Shown: positions 50,137 through 59,379, counted from the first letter of the stretch. The stretch is 64,000 nt of DNA from Pseudomonadota bacterium (GCA_021325655.1 JAJPGT010000024.1:1-64000), one strand, 5' to 3'. Notes: a model not told the origin generated them from the letters alone. Numbers and translations are program-made.

Positions 50137-51840
50137 CTACTTTTCGATCCAGACGTCGTTGTAGTAGGGGTACAGGTTCCACTGGTGCGGCAGCCAGCCG
50201 TGGACGTTCTTGCGGTTCACCCAGATGTTGTTGCGGTTCACCAGCGGGATAATCGGCAGGTTGCGGGCGACTTCCACCTGGAAGGTCGCGCCGGCCAGCC
50301 GTAGCTCGTCCTCGTTGGACGCCTGCTGCCAGGCCTGGATCGCCGCGTCGACCGAGGGGATGCTCGCCTTCTGCCAGTTGGGCGAGTTGCCGGTGCCGAC
50401 GAACAGGATCACCACGTCGATCGGGACCGGCCAGAGGTAGAAGAACATGAAGGCGTCCGGGGCCGGGGTGCCGAACAGCTTGCCGAAGTAGGTGCCGCGG
50501 TCGAACGCCTGGACGTTGACGTTCATCCCCAGTTCGTGGAGCTGGGCCTGAATCACTGAACCGAGTTGCTGGTTCTGCGACTCCGCCTGGATGACCAGGC
50601 TGAACTCCATCCGGACGCCGTTCTTGGTCAGAATCCCGTCCGAGCCGGGCATCCAGCCAAGCTCGGCGACGAGCTGCTTGGCCCGGTTCAGGTCGAACTG
50701 GTTGTAGTTCTCCACGTCCTTGGTGTAGTACTTGTCGCCCGAGGTCACTGGACCGTACAGCGGCGTGCCCTGGCCGAAGAAGAGCGCGTCGACCATCGCC
50801 TGGCGGTCGAACGCCATCGAGATCGCCTGGCGCATCTTCAGCTCGTGGAAGTCCAGGTCCTTGCGCTCGAAGCTGGTCCCCATGAAGTAGCCGGACCACT
50901 CCTTGAGCGTGATCACGTTCAGATCCGGGTTACCCTGGAGCCGCTCGACATCCTGGAAGGCGGGCGCGTGCAGCGTATCCAGCTCCCCGTTCTCGATCCG
51001 GATCGCCCGCTGCGAGGCCTCCAGGATCGCCTCCCAGCGGATGCCGTCCAGGTAGGCCTTGCCCTTGTTCTCGAAGTACGGGGTGATGGAGCCCGGATAG
51101 TCGTCCCAGCGATTGACGGTGACGTGGCTGCCCGGCACCCATTCACCGAAGGTGAACGGGCCGCTGCCGTCGATCACCTTCTTGCCGTACTCGGCGCCGA
51201 GCTGGTTGCGTGTCTGCATGTTGACGATGCGCCAGTAGCCCGTCTTGATGACGTTCAGGATGTCGTAGTAGGGATGCTTCAGATTCAGCACCACGGTCTT
51301 GGCATCGGGCGTGTCCACGCTATCGATCGGGCCCATCAGCCCGCCCAGCGGCGAGCCGCTGTTCGGGTCCTTGATCGCGTCATACACCTCTTTGATCGCC
51401 GTCGCGTCGACCGGGCGCCCGGTGTGGAACTTCGCCCCGTCGCGGAGGTGCAGGGTGAGCTTGGTGCCATCGGGCGAGAACTCCCAGCTCTGGGCGAGCT
51501 GCGGCACGTAGTTGCCCTGCGGGTCGTTGGTGATGGCCGCTTCGTAGAGGGCGAAGAAGCCGGGGTCGTACCAGGTGGTGTTGATCGGATCCATGCGCGA
51601 GAAGTCGAGGTCGTAGCCCTCCCGCAGGATCCCGCCGGTCTGCACCCGGCTCGGCCCCGTGGCCCTGGCTTCCTGAGCCGATGGGGCCGGGGCGGCCGCG
51701 GCTGTGCTGGCCAGCAGGCTGCTGATGGCCGGGAGCGAAAGCCCGAGGCCGATCGCGCGCTGCATGAACGCCCGCCGGGTGATACGGCGAGCCTGATACT
51801 CGCGGACGAGATCGCGTAGGCCGGTGCTGGTGTCTGCCAT
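50137..51840 (-). CDS. ABC transporter substrate-binding protein, family 5 (peptide/nickel/opine type), Tat-exported
   Basis: A 567-aa binding protein. ITRRAFMQRAIGLGLSLPAI is a twin-arginine signal; no lipobox Cys follows, so it may be soluble or retained by an uncleaved signal. SBP_bac_5 features are TWYDPGFFALYEAAITNDPQ, LAQSWEFSPDGTKLTLHLRD, GAKFHTGRPVDATAIKEVYD and MRQAISMAFDRQAMVDALFF. Substrates of this family range from peptides to opines and glycosides. It is the first gene of the operon (then DppB, C, D, F, creatininase, RidA). GAGGGG precedes ATG 51840. Confidence 0.93.
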   Translation of the reverse strand: MADTSTGLRDLVREYQARRITRRAFMQRAIGLGLSLPAISSLLASTAAAAPAPSAQEARATGPSRVQTGGILREGYDLDFSRMDPINTTWYDPGFFALYEAAITNDPQGNYVPQLAQSWEFSPDGTKLTLHLRDGAKFHTGRPVDATAIKEVYDAIKDPNSGSPLGGLMGPIDSVDTPDAKTVVLNLKHPYYDILNVIKTGYWRIVNMQTRNQLGAEYGKKVIDGSGPFTFGEWVPGSHVTVNRWDDYPGSITPYFENKGKAYLDGIRWEAILEASQRAIRIENGELDTLHAPAFQDVERLQGNPDLNVITLKEWSGYFMGTSFERKDLDFHELKMRQAISMAFDRQAMVDALFFGQGTPLYGPVTSGDKYYTKDVENYNQFDLNRAKQLVAELGWMPGSDGILTKNGVRMEFSLVIQAESQNQQLGSVIQAQLHELGMNVNVQAFDRGTYFGKLFGTPAPDAFMFFYLWPVPIDVVILFVGTGNSPNWQKASIPSVDAAIQAWQQASNEDELRLAGATFQVEVARNLPIIPLVNRNNIWVNRKNVHGWLPHQWNLYPYYNDVWIEK

Positions 51841-51966
51841 CGCGGCACCCCTCGTGTGCGTTGACTGTCGACGATAGTGGGAGCGACGGGCGCGAGGGTA
51901 GCAAAGGGCCGGGGGTCTGTCAACGACCGCGCCAATCTTCTGGCGTGGCGGCGCCAGGCGCGCTCG

Positions 51967-52593
51967 CTACGGGGTGCTGGGGTCCAGCCGGTAATCGGCC
52001 AGGAAGGCGAGCGTCTGCTCGCGGAGCCGCTCCCCCCAGGCGCTCTCCAGCAGCCGCGTCCCCTGCTCGAGCACCGGGAGACGGCTCAGGACGGTCCAGC
52101 CCACGGCAAGGCGGGCGGTCTGCTCAGCGTGCGCTAACGCCTGGCGATCCCGCGCCCCGACGAAGAGCAGCTTTGGCATCACAGCCGTTCGGATGTCCTC
52201 GTACTGGGCCGGGTCCAGCAAGGGGGAGAGACCCACCAGCGCGTCGAACGGCTCGTCCCGCGCGGCGAGCAGCGCGGCCGGGACGCTCGCGCCGGCGGCG
52301 ATGAGGAAGCGGCGTCGAGCGCCCGCGGCCTGAGCCCAGGCGAGCGCCACCTGCACGCTGGCCACCAGATGCTCGCGGTCCGGGGCAGTATCGGAGAGGC
52401 CGTGCCCGGGTAGATCATAGGCGAGCACCGCGTAGGCGCGCTCGGCCAGCAGCGACGGCAGGTCCAGCCAGGCATCTAGGTCCTCGTCGGTCGGGGCATG
52501 GACCAGAACCGCCCAACTGGGCCCGTCGCCCCAGCGCACCCCGCGCAGCGCCAGCCCGCCCGGGGCTGCCAGCTCCACCGCCTCCGGCTGCAT
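51967..52593 (-). CDS. Alpha/beta hydrolase
   Basis: A 208-aa alpha/beta-hydrolase-fold protein: VLVHAPTDEDLDAWLDLPSL, VLAYDLPGHGLSDTAP and nucleophile elbow AAGASVP (Ser in GxSxP). PKLLFVGARDRQALAHAEQT precedes the acid. The final His position is not clear and the protein is short, so activity is uncertain. The pattern HAPTDED replaces the usual HGxxxx oxyanion motif. TGGAGCGGCG leads to ATG 52593. Confidence 0.75.
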   Translation of the reverse strand: MQPEAVELAAPGGLALRGVRWGDGPSWAVLVHAPTDEDLDAWLDLPSLLAERAYAVLAYDLPGHGLSDTAPDREHLVASVQVALAWAQAAGARRRFLIAAGASVPAALLAARDEPFDALVGLSPLLDPAQYEDIRTAVMPKLLFVGARDRQALAHAEQTARLAVGWTVLSRLPVLEQGTRLLESAWGERLREQTLAFLADYRLDPSTP

Positions 52594-52645
52594 CGCCGCT
52601 CCATGCTTATGCCGCTGCCACTGATGATAGCCGGCCCGCGCCGGC

Positions 52646-53518
52646 TCAGCCGCCGGCCACGCCCTGCCGGGCGCGGCGGCGGGCGGCGCGCGCGGCGGGC
52701 CAGTGTCGCAGCACGGTGGGCGTGAGAGGCAGCAGCCGGCGAATCAGCGCCGCCGAGCGCTCCAGCGCCCGCTCATCACGGCGGGTCCAGGGCAGCCCGT
52801 AGGCTTGGCGGATCGCGGGCGGGAGCAGCCCGAGGGTGGGCAGCCGCATCAGCCAGAGCAGCGGGCGGGCGGGCAATGGGTGGGGCGGGTAGACGATCTC
52901 CCGTGCGAGCGCGCGCGCCAGGTTGGTGACGGAGATCTGACCACTGGCGTACATGCACTCCATGTAGGCGCGGTTCTCCGCCATGGTGGTCGGCAGGTAG
53001 CCGTCTGGGATACCGAGCAGCGGGGCCAGCCCGCTCGCCTCCAGGCAGTAGCGGTCCTTCTCTGCGGGGGTCAGCGGGCCAACGTACAGCTCGTAGGTGC
53101 GCGGGAGCATCTCCAGCAGCGTAGCGTGGACCCAGCGCAGCAGCTCCGGGTCGTGCGCGGAGTAGCGCGTCCCGGCCGGGAAGGCCGGGGTGTCCTCGCG
53201 CAGCTCGCCGTTGACGGAGTCGTGGATGCGGTTGATGCCATCCGCCGCCTGGGCGACCTGCGCGCTATCGCCGAAGGTGAGCGCCAGCATCGCGCGCAGC
53301 GTCTGCCGCAGCCGGCGCAGACGGCCGTGGCGGTCGGCCAGGAAGCGGCTGTGCTCGGCCACCCCGGCGGCCACCAGCGGGTGGGCGAGCTGGAGCAGGA
53401 TGGCCGGCCCCCAGCCGAACAGGGTGATGACCTCGCCGTTGATCTTCCAGGCGACGCTGGGCGGGCCGGCCAGGCCCTCTGAGCTGGTATCAGGCAGGGA
53501 GGTGGGATGGGGTTGCAT
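52646..53518 (-). CDS. DUF2236 / MpaB-type oxygenase family protein
   Basis: A 290-aa member of the family that includes rubber oxygenase Lcp and MpaB. The landmark residues are LLQLAHPLVAAGVAEHSRFL (His), INRIHDSVNG, YSAHDPELLRWVHATLLEML (His) and AENRAYMECMYASGQI. Family members bind b-type heme and cleave or oxidise hydrophobic compounds. ATG 53518 has only a weak AAAGGG nearby. It diverges from the GNAT gene across about 130 bp. Confidence 0.85.
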   Translation of the reverse strand: MQPHPTSLPDTSSEGLAGPPSVAWKINGEVITLFGWGPAILLQLAHPLVAAGVAEHSRFLADRHGRLRRLRQTLRAMLALTFGDSAQVAQAADGINRIHDSVNGELREDTPAFPAGTRYSAHDPELLRWVHATLLEMLPRTYELYVGPLTPAEKDRYCLEASGLAPLLGIPDGYLPTTMAENRAYMECMYASGQISVTNLARALAREIVYPPHPLPARPLLWLMRLPTLGLLPPAIRQAYGLPWTRRDERALERSAALIRRLLPLTPTVLRHWPAARAARRRARQGVAGG

Positions 53519-53647
53519 GCCCTTTCAGTGTGGCGCCCCTGGCCCGCCGCTGTCCAAGAATCCCGTCGAGGCGGAAGCAGCGGTCGCGGCCGCCCGCTTG
53601 TGCTACCCTGCCAGAGGTGCAGGGCGAAGCGGCGGAGTCACGAGCCG

Positions 53648-54169
53648 ATGATCAGCAGAAGCGAGACCACGCTCCGGCTGGCGCGCCGGGAGGACGCGGC
53701 GGCGATCGCCCGGATCTACAATCAGGGCATCGAGGAGCGGCAGGCAACGTTCGAGACAGAGCCGCGCAGCGCCGCGCAGATCGAGCATCTGCTGGACGAG
53801 CGCGGCGAGCGGTACCCCACGGTCGTCGTCGAGCACGACGGCCAAGTGGTGGCCTGGGCCGGCGTCAGCGCCTACCGGACCCGTCCGTGCTACGCCGGGG
53901 TGGGCGAGTTCTCGGTCTACGTCGATCGCGCCGCCCGGGGGAGCGGGATGGGCCGGCTGGCGCTGGAGGGGCTGATCGCCGCCTGCGAGCAGCGCGGTTT
54001 CTGGAAGCTCGTCTCGCGGGTGTTCCCGGAAAACACGGCCAGCCGAGCGCTGTGCCAGCGTGCCGGCTTCCGCGAGGTCGGCGTGTACCGCCGGCACGGG
54101 AAGCTGGACGGCCAGTGGCGCGACTGTGTGATCGTGGAGCGGCTGATCGGCGAGGCGGCCGCGCCGTAG
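53648..54169 (+). CDS. GNAT family N-acetyltransferase (phosphinothricin acetyltransferase-like)
   Basis: A 173-aa acyltransferase. LRLARREDAAAIARIYNQGI begins the GNAT fold, with VVVEHDGQVVAWAGVSAYRT, VGEFSVYVDRAARGSGMGRL (acetyl-CoA pyrophosphate loop RxxxGxGxL), RVFPENTASRALCQRAGFRE and VGVYRRHGKLDGQWRDCVIV. The arrangement is that of the PAT/bar-like MnaT family, which acetylates methionine sulfone/sulfoximine or phosphinothricin. ATG 53648 is chosen from conservation; TACCCT at 53604-53609 is a possible -10. Confidence 0.88.
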   Translation: MISRSETTLRLARREDAAAIARIYNQGIEERQATFETEPRSAAQIEHLLDERGERYPTVVVEHDGQVVAWAGVSAYRTRPCYAGVGEFSVYVDRAARGSGMGRLALEGLIAACEQRGFWKLVSRVFPENTASRALCQRAGFREVGVYRRHGKLDGQWRDCVIVERLIGEAAAP

Positions 54170-54353
54170 GCGCGCCGGGCGCTGGCACCGGCCCGCGCTG
54201 GGCAGCACCTGTTGGACTGTCCGAGCAAGCGCGCTTCGCCGCTGCTCGGGCTCGGCGCACTGAGGTCTGGCGACGCCTGGCTCAGCGCGGAGACCGAGCC
54301 TGATATGGCGGGGCGCCAGCCGTGCTCCCTGCGCCCGCGGCGAGGGCGGTTGT

Positions 54354-54382
54354 TTGACAGCGGCCCTGGCCGCTTCTACCCT
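54354..54382 (+). promoter_or_regulatory. Strong sigma70-type promoter with a palindrome in the spacer, upstream of the NDH-2 fusion
   Basis: TTGACA (54354-54359), 17-bp spacer, TACCCT (54377-54382). The spacer holds AGCGGCC-CT-GGCCGCT (54359-54374), a perfect palindrome that could bind a repressor between the -35 and -10. The gene starts 28 nt downstream of the -10. The rest of 54170-54353 shows no gene. Confidence 0.65.
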
Positions 54383-54409
54383 GCCTTCAGCAGCAGTGCG
54401 TAAGGGACG

Positions 54410-56104
54410 ATGAGCGAGCAGGAGCCTGAGAGCGGCAGCGGACGCCCGCGGGTGCTGATCCTTGGTGGCGGCTTCGGCGGGGTCGCGGTGGCCCAGGAGC
54501 TGGAGCGGCTCCAGGCGCGCTATGGCCGGCGGCTCGACGTGACGCTGGTCAGCCGCGACAACTCCCTCCTGTTCGTCCCGATGCTGCCCGAGGCGGCGAC
54601 GGGCAGCATCGATCTGACCCACATCCTGAGCCCGCTGCGGGCGCTGCTCCCTCGCACCCGGGTGCGAGTGGAGACGGTACATGCGATCGACCTGGCCGAG
54701 CGCACGGTCACCACGATCAACCCCAGCACCCACCGCGAGCACATGCTCCAGTGGGACTTTCTGGTGATCGCGCTGGGCAACGTGGTGAACCTCAGCGGAA
54801 TGCCCGGGGTGGCCGAGCACGGGCTGCCGATCAAGACGATCGGCGACGCGCTGCACATCCGCAACCACACCCTGGACATGCTGGAGGGGGCGGACCAGGA
54901 GAGCGACCCCGAGGCCCGGCAGCGGCTGCTGACCTTCGTCGTCGCTGGCGGCGGGTTTTCCGGGGTGGAGATCGCCGCCGAGCTGAACGACTTCGTCCGC
55001 GAGGCGATCTCCTGCTACCCCTCGCTGCGCCCAGACGACGCGCGGGTCATCCTGCTGCACAGCGGCGACCGCATCCTGCCAGAACTGTCGCCCGGGCTGG
55101 CCTGGTTCGCCCAGCGCAAGCTGCTGGAGCGCGGCGTCCAGATCCGGCTCGGAGTTCGGCTAGCCGCCGCCACCGCGCACGAGGTGCATCTGCAAGGCGG
55201 CGAGCGGATTGGAGCACACACGCTGGTCGTCGCGATTGGGGCCGGCCCCAACCCGATCCTCCAGGCGCTCGACCTGCCGATGGAGCGCGGCCGGCTGGCA
55301 GTGGACGAGACGCTGCTGGTGCGGGGCCAGCGCCGGGTCTGGGCGCTGGGCGATTGCGCCGCGGTGCCGAACCCGAAGACGGGCCAGCCCGCCCCGCCCA
55401 CCGCGCAGTTCGCGCTGCGCGAGGGCAGGACGGTGGCGCGCAACGTCTACGCCACCGCGCTCGGGCGCCGCCCGGCCCCGTTCCGCTTCACCGGGCTGGG
55501 CCAGCTCGTCTCTCTCGGACACCGCTCCGCCGTCGCCGAGCTGCCGTTCGGGGTGAAGATCGCCGGCTTCCCCGCCTGGCTGCTCTGGCGCAGCTTCTAC
55601 CTGTTCCGGCTCCCCAGCCTGGAGCGCAAGCTGCGCGTCTGGCTCGACTGGAACCTGGACCTGTTCTTCCCGCGTGACCTGGCGGAGCTGAACGTGGAGC
55701 GCACCGAGCGCATCTCGCTGGCCCACTACGAACCGGGCGAGGCGATCGTGACGCAGGGGGAGCGGGCCGATGCCTTCTACGTGATCATCAAGGGTGAGGT
55801 GCAGGTGCTGCGGCGGGCGGATGGCCAGGAGGTGGAGCTGGCCCGGCTGCGCCAGGGTGACTCGTTCGGCGAAGTGGGGCTGTTGCGCAACCAGCGGCGC
55901 AACGCCACCGTCAAGGCGGTGACCCCGGTAGATGTGATCTCCCTTGGCCGGCGGGACTTCGACCTGCTCACCGGCACCTGGAGCCACCTGGGGCGGATCA
56001 TCGAGGACCTCGCCACCAGTCGCGACAGCGGCGCGCCACCGGCCACGGCGCAGCCCGAGTCCGCGGGCGGCGATGCCCGGGCAGGCAGCGCGCCAGGTTC
56101 CTGA
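54410..56104 (+). CDS. Type II NADH dehydrogenase-like oxidoreductase fused to a cyclic nucleotide-binding domain
   Basis: A 564-aa protein. Residues about 14-420 are an NDH-2-type pyridine nucleotide-disulfide reductase: FAD site VLILGGGFGGVAVAQELERL, NADH site VVAGGGFSGVEIAAELNDFV, second FAD motif VWALGDCAAVPNPKTGQPAP with PTAQFALREG, and the membrane-anchoring C-terminal region GFPAWLLWRSFYLFRLPSLE. Residues about 440-545 form a Crp-like cNMP-binding domain: HYEPGEAIVTQGERADAFYV, IKGEVQVLRRADG, LRQGDSFGEVGLLRNQRRNA. The RxA-like end of the phosphate cassette (FGEVGLLRNQRRNATV) fits. NADH oxidation to quinone may thus be controlled by a nucleotide ligand. AAGGGACG precedes the ATG. Confidence 0.9.
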   Translation: MSEQEPESGSGRPRVLILGGGFGGVAVAQELERLQARYGRRLDVTLVSRDNSLLFVPMLPEAATGSIDLTHILSPLRALLPRTRVRVETVHAIDLAERTVTTINPSTHREHMLQWDFLVIALGNVVNLSGMPGVAEHGLPIKTIGDALHIRNHTLDMLEGADQESDPEARQRLLTFVVAGGGFSGVEIAAELNDFVREAISCYPSLRPDDARVILLHSGDRILPELSPGLAWFAQRKLLERGVQIRLGVRLAAATAHEVHLQGGERIGAHTLVVAIGAGPNPILQALDLPMERGRLAVDETLLVRGQRRVWALGDCAAVPNPKTGQPAPPTAQFALREGRTVARNVYATALGRRPAPFRFTGLGQLVSLGHRSAVAELPFGVKIAGFPAWLLWRSFYLFRLPSLERKLRVWLDWNLDLFFPRDLAELNVERTERISLAHYEPGEAIVTQGERADAFYVIIKGEVQVLRRADGQEVELARLRQGDSFGEVGLLRNQRRNATVKAVTPVDVISLGRRDFDLLTGTWSHLGRIIEDLATSRDSGAPPATAQPESAGGDARAGSAPGS

Positions 56105-56312
56105 CCGCCAGGTGTCTCCAGGTGGCGGAACCTTGGGCCGGCGAGACCGCCGAGCAGTCGGGCCCGCCGCGGGCTGGGCAGGCAAGCACTCACGGCGCAC
56201 GGAGCGGCTCCGGCGCGGCGTCGCGGGTGAGCCCCTGATGCGAGGATCGGGACCGCCGCCAGGTTTCTGGCCGCGTGACGCGGATTAGAGCCGGGACAGG
56301 ACGGGGGTGTGG

Positions 56313-56318
56313 GATAAT
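56313..56318 (+). promoter_or_regulatory. Near-leaderless -10 box of the DUF2207 gene
   Basis: GATAAT 8 nt before ATG 56327, with no Shine-Dalgarno sequence in between. Confidence 0.4.
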
Positions 56319-56326
56319 TCAGCGCG

Positions 56327-58219
56327 ATGAAGCGTTCCTGTCTGTCGCTCTTCCTGCTGATCGCGCTGGTGGCTCTCCCATCGCTTGCCTGGGCGCAGTC
56401 CCGGTCGAGCGTCACCTGGGATAGCTACAACGTCGAGATAGCGATTCAGCCCAATGGCGACTTTATCGTCACCGAGACGCAGGCGATCAGCTTCAACGGT
56501 ACCTTCAGCAAGGCGTATCGGGAGATCCCGCTGGATCGGACAACGGGCATTACCGACGTCCAGGTGGGTGAGCCCAACCGCCCCTATCGCCAGGCCTACG
56601 GGGTGGCCAACAGCTACAGCGTCAGCACGACGGACGCGGGCACGCTGCGGATCGATTGGTGGTTCCCGCAGACGACGAACGCGCAGCGGACGTTCATCAT
56701 CCGCTACCGGGTCCACGGCGGGCTGCGCTACTACCCGGGCGGCGACCAGCTCTACTGGAAAGCGATCTACGACAACCGGGCCGGGCCGATCCGCTCCGCC
56801 AGGCTCAGCGTCACCTTCCCGCAGGACGTCCCGCGCGACCAGCTCCTGGCCACGGTGTACCCCGGCGGCCTAGCCAGCGGGCCGGACGTCCCCGATCCCC
56901 GCACCGTGCAGTTCAGCGCTCAGAATGTGACGGCCCAGACCGGGCTGGAGGTGCGGGTGCAGTTCCCGCATGGGCTAGTGCAGGGGAGCCCGCCGCCCTG
57001 GCAGGCCACCGCCGACGCGGCGGACCACTGGAATCAGGATATCCGCCCGATCCTCGACTTCCTGGCACTGCTGGTCGGGCTCGCGATCCCGGTCGTCGGC
57101 CTGGTGATCGTCTTCCTCACCTGGTACACCAAGGGCCGCGACCCACGGGTGAGCGGGGTGCCGGAGGTGCTGGAGCAGCCGCCAAGCGACCTGCCACCCG
57201 GCGTGGCCGGGACGCTGGTGGACGAGCAGGCCGACGTGCAGGACGTGCTGGCCACGCTGCTGGACCTGGCGCGGCGCGGGATCATCCAGATCCAGGAGGA
57301 GCAGAACCCGGAGCTGCTCGGCTCGTCGCGGGACTTCGTGATTACCCAGGTGCAGCCCAACCCCATCGGGCTGCGCGCCTTCGAGCGCACGGTGCTGGCC
57401 GCGGTGCTGCCCGGCGGGCAGCCGACGCGCGTGTCGGAGATGAAGGGGCGCTTCCAGGCGCACATCCCCCTCTTCCGGCAGCAACTGTTCGACGAAGCGG
57501 TGCGGGCGGGGCTCTTCAATGAGAGCCCGGAGAGGTCGCGGCAGCATTACCGTGCCATCGCCCTGGCACTCCTGGTGCTGTCGCTCGTGGGCGGGATCGT
57601 TTCCGTGATCCTGTTCGGCAGCCGGGTCGACCTGATCTTCGTCCCGTTCGTTGGCCTCGGGATCGTCGGGCTGGTCCTCGCCTGGACCAGCCGGGCGATG
57701 GCGCGCCGCACCCGGGCCGGGGCGCTGGAGGCGGCGCGCTGGCGCGCGTTCGGTCGCTACCTGGCACAGAGCGAGCTGCGCGACGGCCACCAGGACGTGC
57801 TGGAGCGCTACCTGCCCTACGCAGTCGCGCTCGGGGCGGACCGCGAGTGGCTGCGGAAGTTCGCCTCGGTCGGAACCCCACCACCGCGCTGGTATGGCCC
57901 GATGGGGGGCGGCTACGGCTCTGGCGGCATCCCGCCGATCATCATCCTTCCCGGTGGTGGCGGCTGGGGCGGCCCTGGACCGCGCCATCGCTCTGGGGGC
58001 GAGCCGAACGCGCCAGCCGATGGGGGGATCGGGTTCCCCACGCCGCAGGACGTCAGCGACCGCGCCGCCGGCGGGCTCCAGAGCTGGAGCGACGCGCTGG
58101 CTGACCTGCTCAACAGCACCTCCGATGCGCTCAGTCGCGGCGGGGGCAGCGGCGACTGGAGTGGCGGTGGCGGCGGCAGCGACGGCGGTGGCGGTGGCGG
58201 TGGCGGCGGCTTCGGCTAG
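56327..58219 (+). CDS. DUF2207 domain-containing membrane protein
   Basis: A 630-aa protein. Signal peptide LSLFLLIALVALPSLAWAQS; extracellular DUF2207 domain (about 25-240: YNVEIAIQPNGDFIVTETQA, FSKAYREIPLDR, TFIIRYRVHGGLRYYPGGDQ, LYWKAIYD); a TM segment (about 247-270); a cytoplasmic winged-helix-like region (VDEQADVQDVLATLLDLARR, GIIQIQEE); two TM segments (about 408-450); and a conserved segment ARWRAFGRYLAQSELRDGHQ with YLPYAVALGADREWLRKFA. The C-terminus is Gly/Ser-rich and ends in a glycine run. Function of the family is unknown. The following DUF4178 gene lies 53 nt downstream. Confidence 0.9.
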   Translation: MKRSCLSLFLLIALVALPSLAWAQSRSSVTWDSYNVEIAIQPNGDFIVTETQAISFNGTFSKAYREIPLDRTTGITDVQVGEPNRPYRQAYGVANSYSVSTTDAGTLRIDWWFPQTTNAQRTFIIRYRVHGGLRYYPGGDQLYWKAIYDNRAGPIRSARLSVTFPQDVPRDQLLATVYPGGLASGPDVPDPRTVQFSAQNVTAQTGLEVRVQFPHGLVQGSPPPWQATADAADHWNQDIRPILDFLALLVGLAIPVVGLVIVFLTWYTKGRDPRVSGVPEVLEQPPSDLPPGVAGTLVDEQADVQDVLATLLDLARRGIIQIQEEQNPELLGSSRDFVITQVQPNPIGLRAFERTVLAAVLPGGQPTRVSEMKGRFQAHIPLFRQQLFDEAVRAGLFNESPERSRQHYRAIALALLVLSLVGGIVSVILFGSRVDLIFVPFVGLGIVGLVLAWTSRAMARRTRAGALEAARWRAFGRYLAQSELRDGHQDVLERYLPYAVALGADREWLRKFASVGTPPPRWYGPMGGGYGSGGIPPIIILPGGGGWGGPGPRHRSGGEPNAPADGGIGFPTPQDVSDRAAGGLQSWSDALADLLNSTSDALSRGGGSGDWSGGGGGSDGGGGGGGGGFG

Positions 58220-58272
58220 CCGCGACGCCGGCCGTTCCAAGCCCTGAGGGGAACGCAGAGTCTGGAGGAGCG

Positions 58273-59379
58273 ATGCCGCAGGGGCGAGCGCTCGCCTATG
58301 GATTGATCGCGCTTGGCGCGGGCCTGGCGGTGCTGGTGCTGCTCTGGCTGGTGGTTAACGCGGCCGGGGGGCAGCTTCGGGCGGGCGGCTTCGTGCTCGG
58401 GCTACTGCTGCTGTTCGTCCTGGGCGGCCCCCCGCTGGGCGCCGGGCTGTACCTGCTGAGCCGCGGCAAGCAGGAGGAGCAGGAGCAGCAGATGTTCGAG
58501 CGGCAGCGGCGCGTGCTGGATCAGGATCGTATGCTTCGTGCGGAGCTGGCGCGCTCCTTCCGCCAGCAGGCGGAGCGGCTTTCAGCGCTGGCCACCCCGG
58601 CCGCGGCGCGGACGGCCACCCGGCTGCGCGACCTCGCCGAGGACCTGGAGCGCCCGGGCTACGACCAGGCCAACTGGTACGGCGCCGTTACGCTGGATGC
58701 TGAGGACCAGGAGCAGCTCCAGCGCTACAACGACCTGCTGGTGGAGGAGCAGCGTCGGATCGAGCAGGCGACGGCGCGAGCGGAGGAGGACCCATCGGCG
58801 GCGACGCTGGCCCTGGTGCAGCAGGCGCTGGAGCGCTGGGAGGAGCAGTTCCGCCGCCGGCAGGACATCCTGCTCCGCGGCCGCAAAGCCCCCGGCGTCG
58901 CCCCCAGCGAGCTGCTGCGCGCGCGCCAGCCCAGCCGGGGCGCGGCGGCGCTGGCCGCGCTGAAACTCCGCGACGCAGTGACGCTGGATGGCGAGGACTA
59001 CGTTGTCGAAGCGAGCGCCACCTACTTCGCCAGCGGCCGCACCTGGCACATCTTCACCCTGCGCTCGGAGCGCAGCGAGCGGTGGCTCTATGTCGGCCCG
59101 GGCGGGATCGATCTGGCGCTGCTGGAACCGGCGGCGCTACCAGCAGAGCTGGGCGCGCCCACCTTCGACGGAGGCTGCGCCCTGGCGGAGAGCGGCGCGG
59201 CGAGCGCAACCGTGGAGGGCACGGTGGGGCGCAGCGAGGGGGTGCTGGTGGACTACTGGCGCTACGCCTGCCCCAGCCAGGGGCTCGCCTGGGTGGAGCG
59301 CTGGCCCGACGACGCCCCCCGCGCCTACACCGGCGCCCCACTCAACCCGGCCGGCGTCGAGGTCTGGCCCGCCGCCTAA
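58273..59379 (+). CDS. DUF4178 domain-containing membrane protein
   Basis: A 368-aa protein with two N-terminal TM helices (LIALGAGLAVLVLLWLVVNA and LGLLLLFVLGGPPLGAGLYL). A long charged helical region follows (about 65-215, EEQEQQMFERQRRVLDQDRM), likely coiled coil, then a beta-rich C-terminal domain with the DUF4178 feature LKLRDAVTLDGEDYVVEASA and RTWHIFTLRSERSERWLYVG. Role unknown. GGAGGAG lies before ATG 58273. It probably shares a transcript with the DUF2207 gene. Confidence 0.82.
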   Translation: MPQGRALAYGLIALGAGLAVLVLLWLVVNAAGGQLRAGGFVLGLLLLFVLGGPPLGAGLYLLSRGKQEEQEQQMFERQRRVLDQDRMLRAELARSFRQQAERLSALATPAAARTATRLRDLAEDLERPGYDQANWYGAVTLDAEDQEQLQRYNDLLVEEQRRIEQATARAEEDPSAATLALVQQALERWEEQFRRRQDILLRGRKAPGVAPSELLRARQPSRGAAALAALKLRDAVTLDGEDYVVEASATYFASGRTWHIFTLRSERSERWLYVGPGGIDLALLEPAALPAELGAPTFDGGCALAESGAASATVEGTVGRSEGVLVDYWRYACPSQGLAWVERWPDDAPRAYTGAPLNPAGVEVWPAA

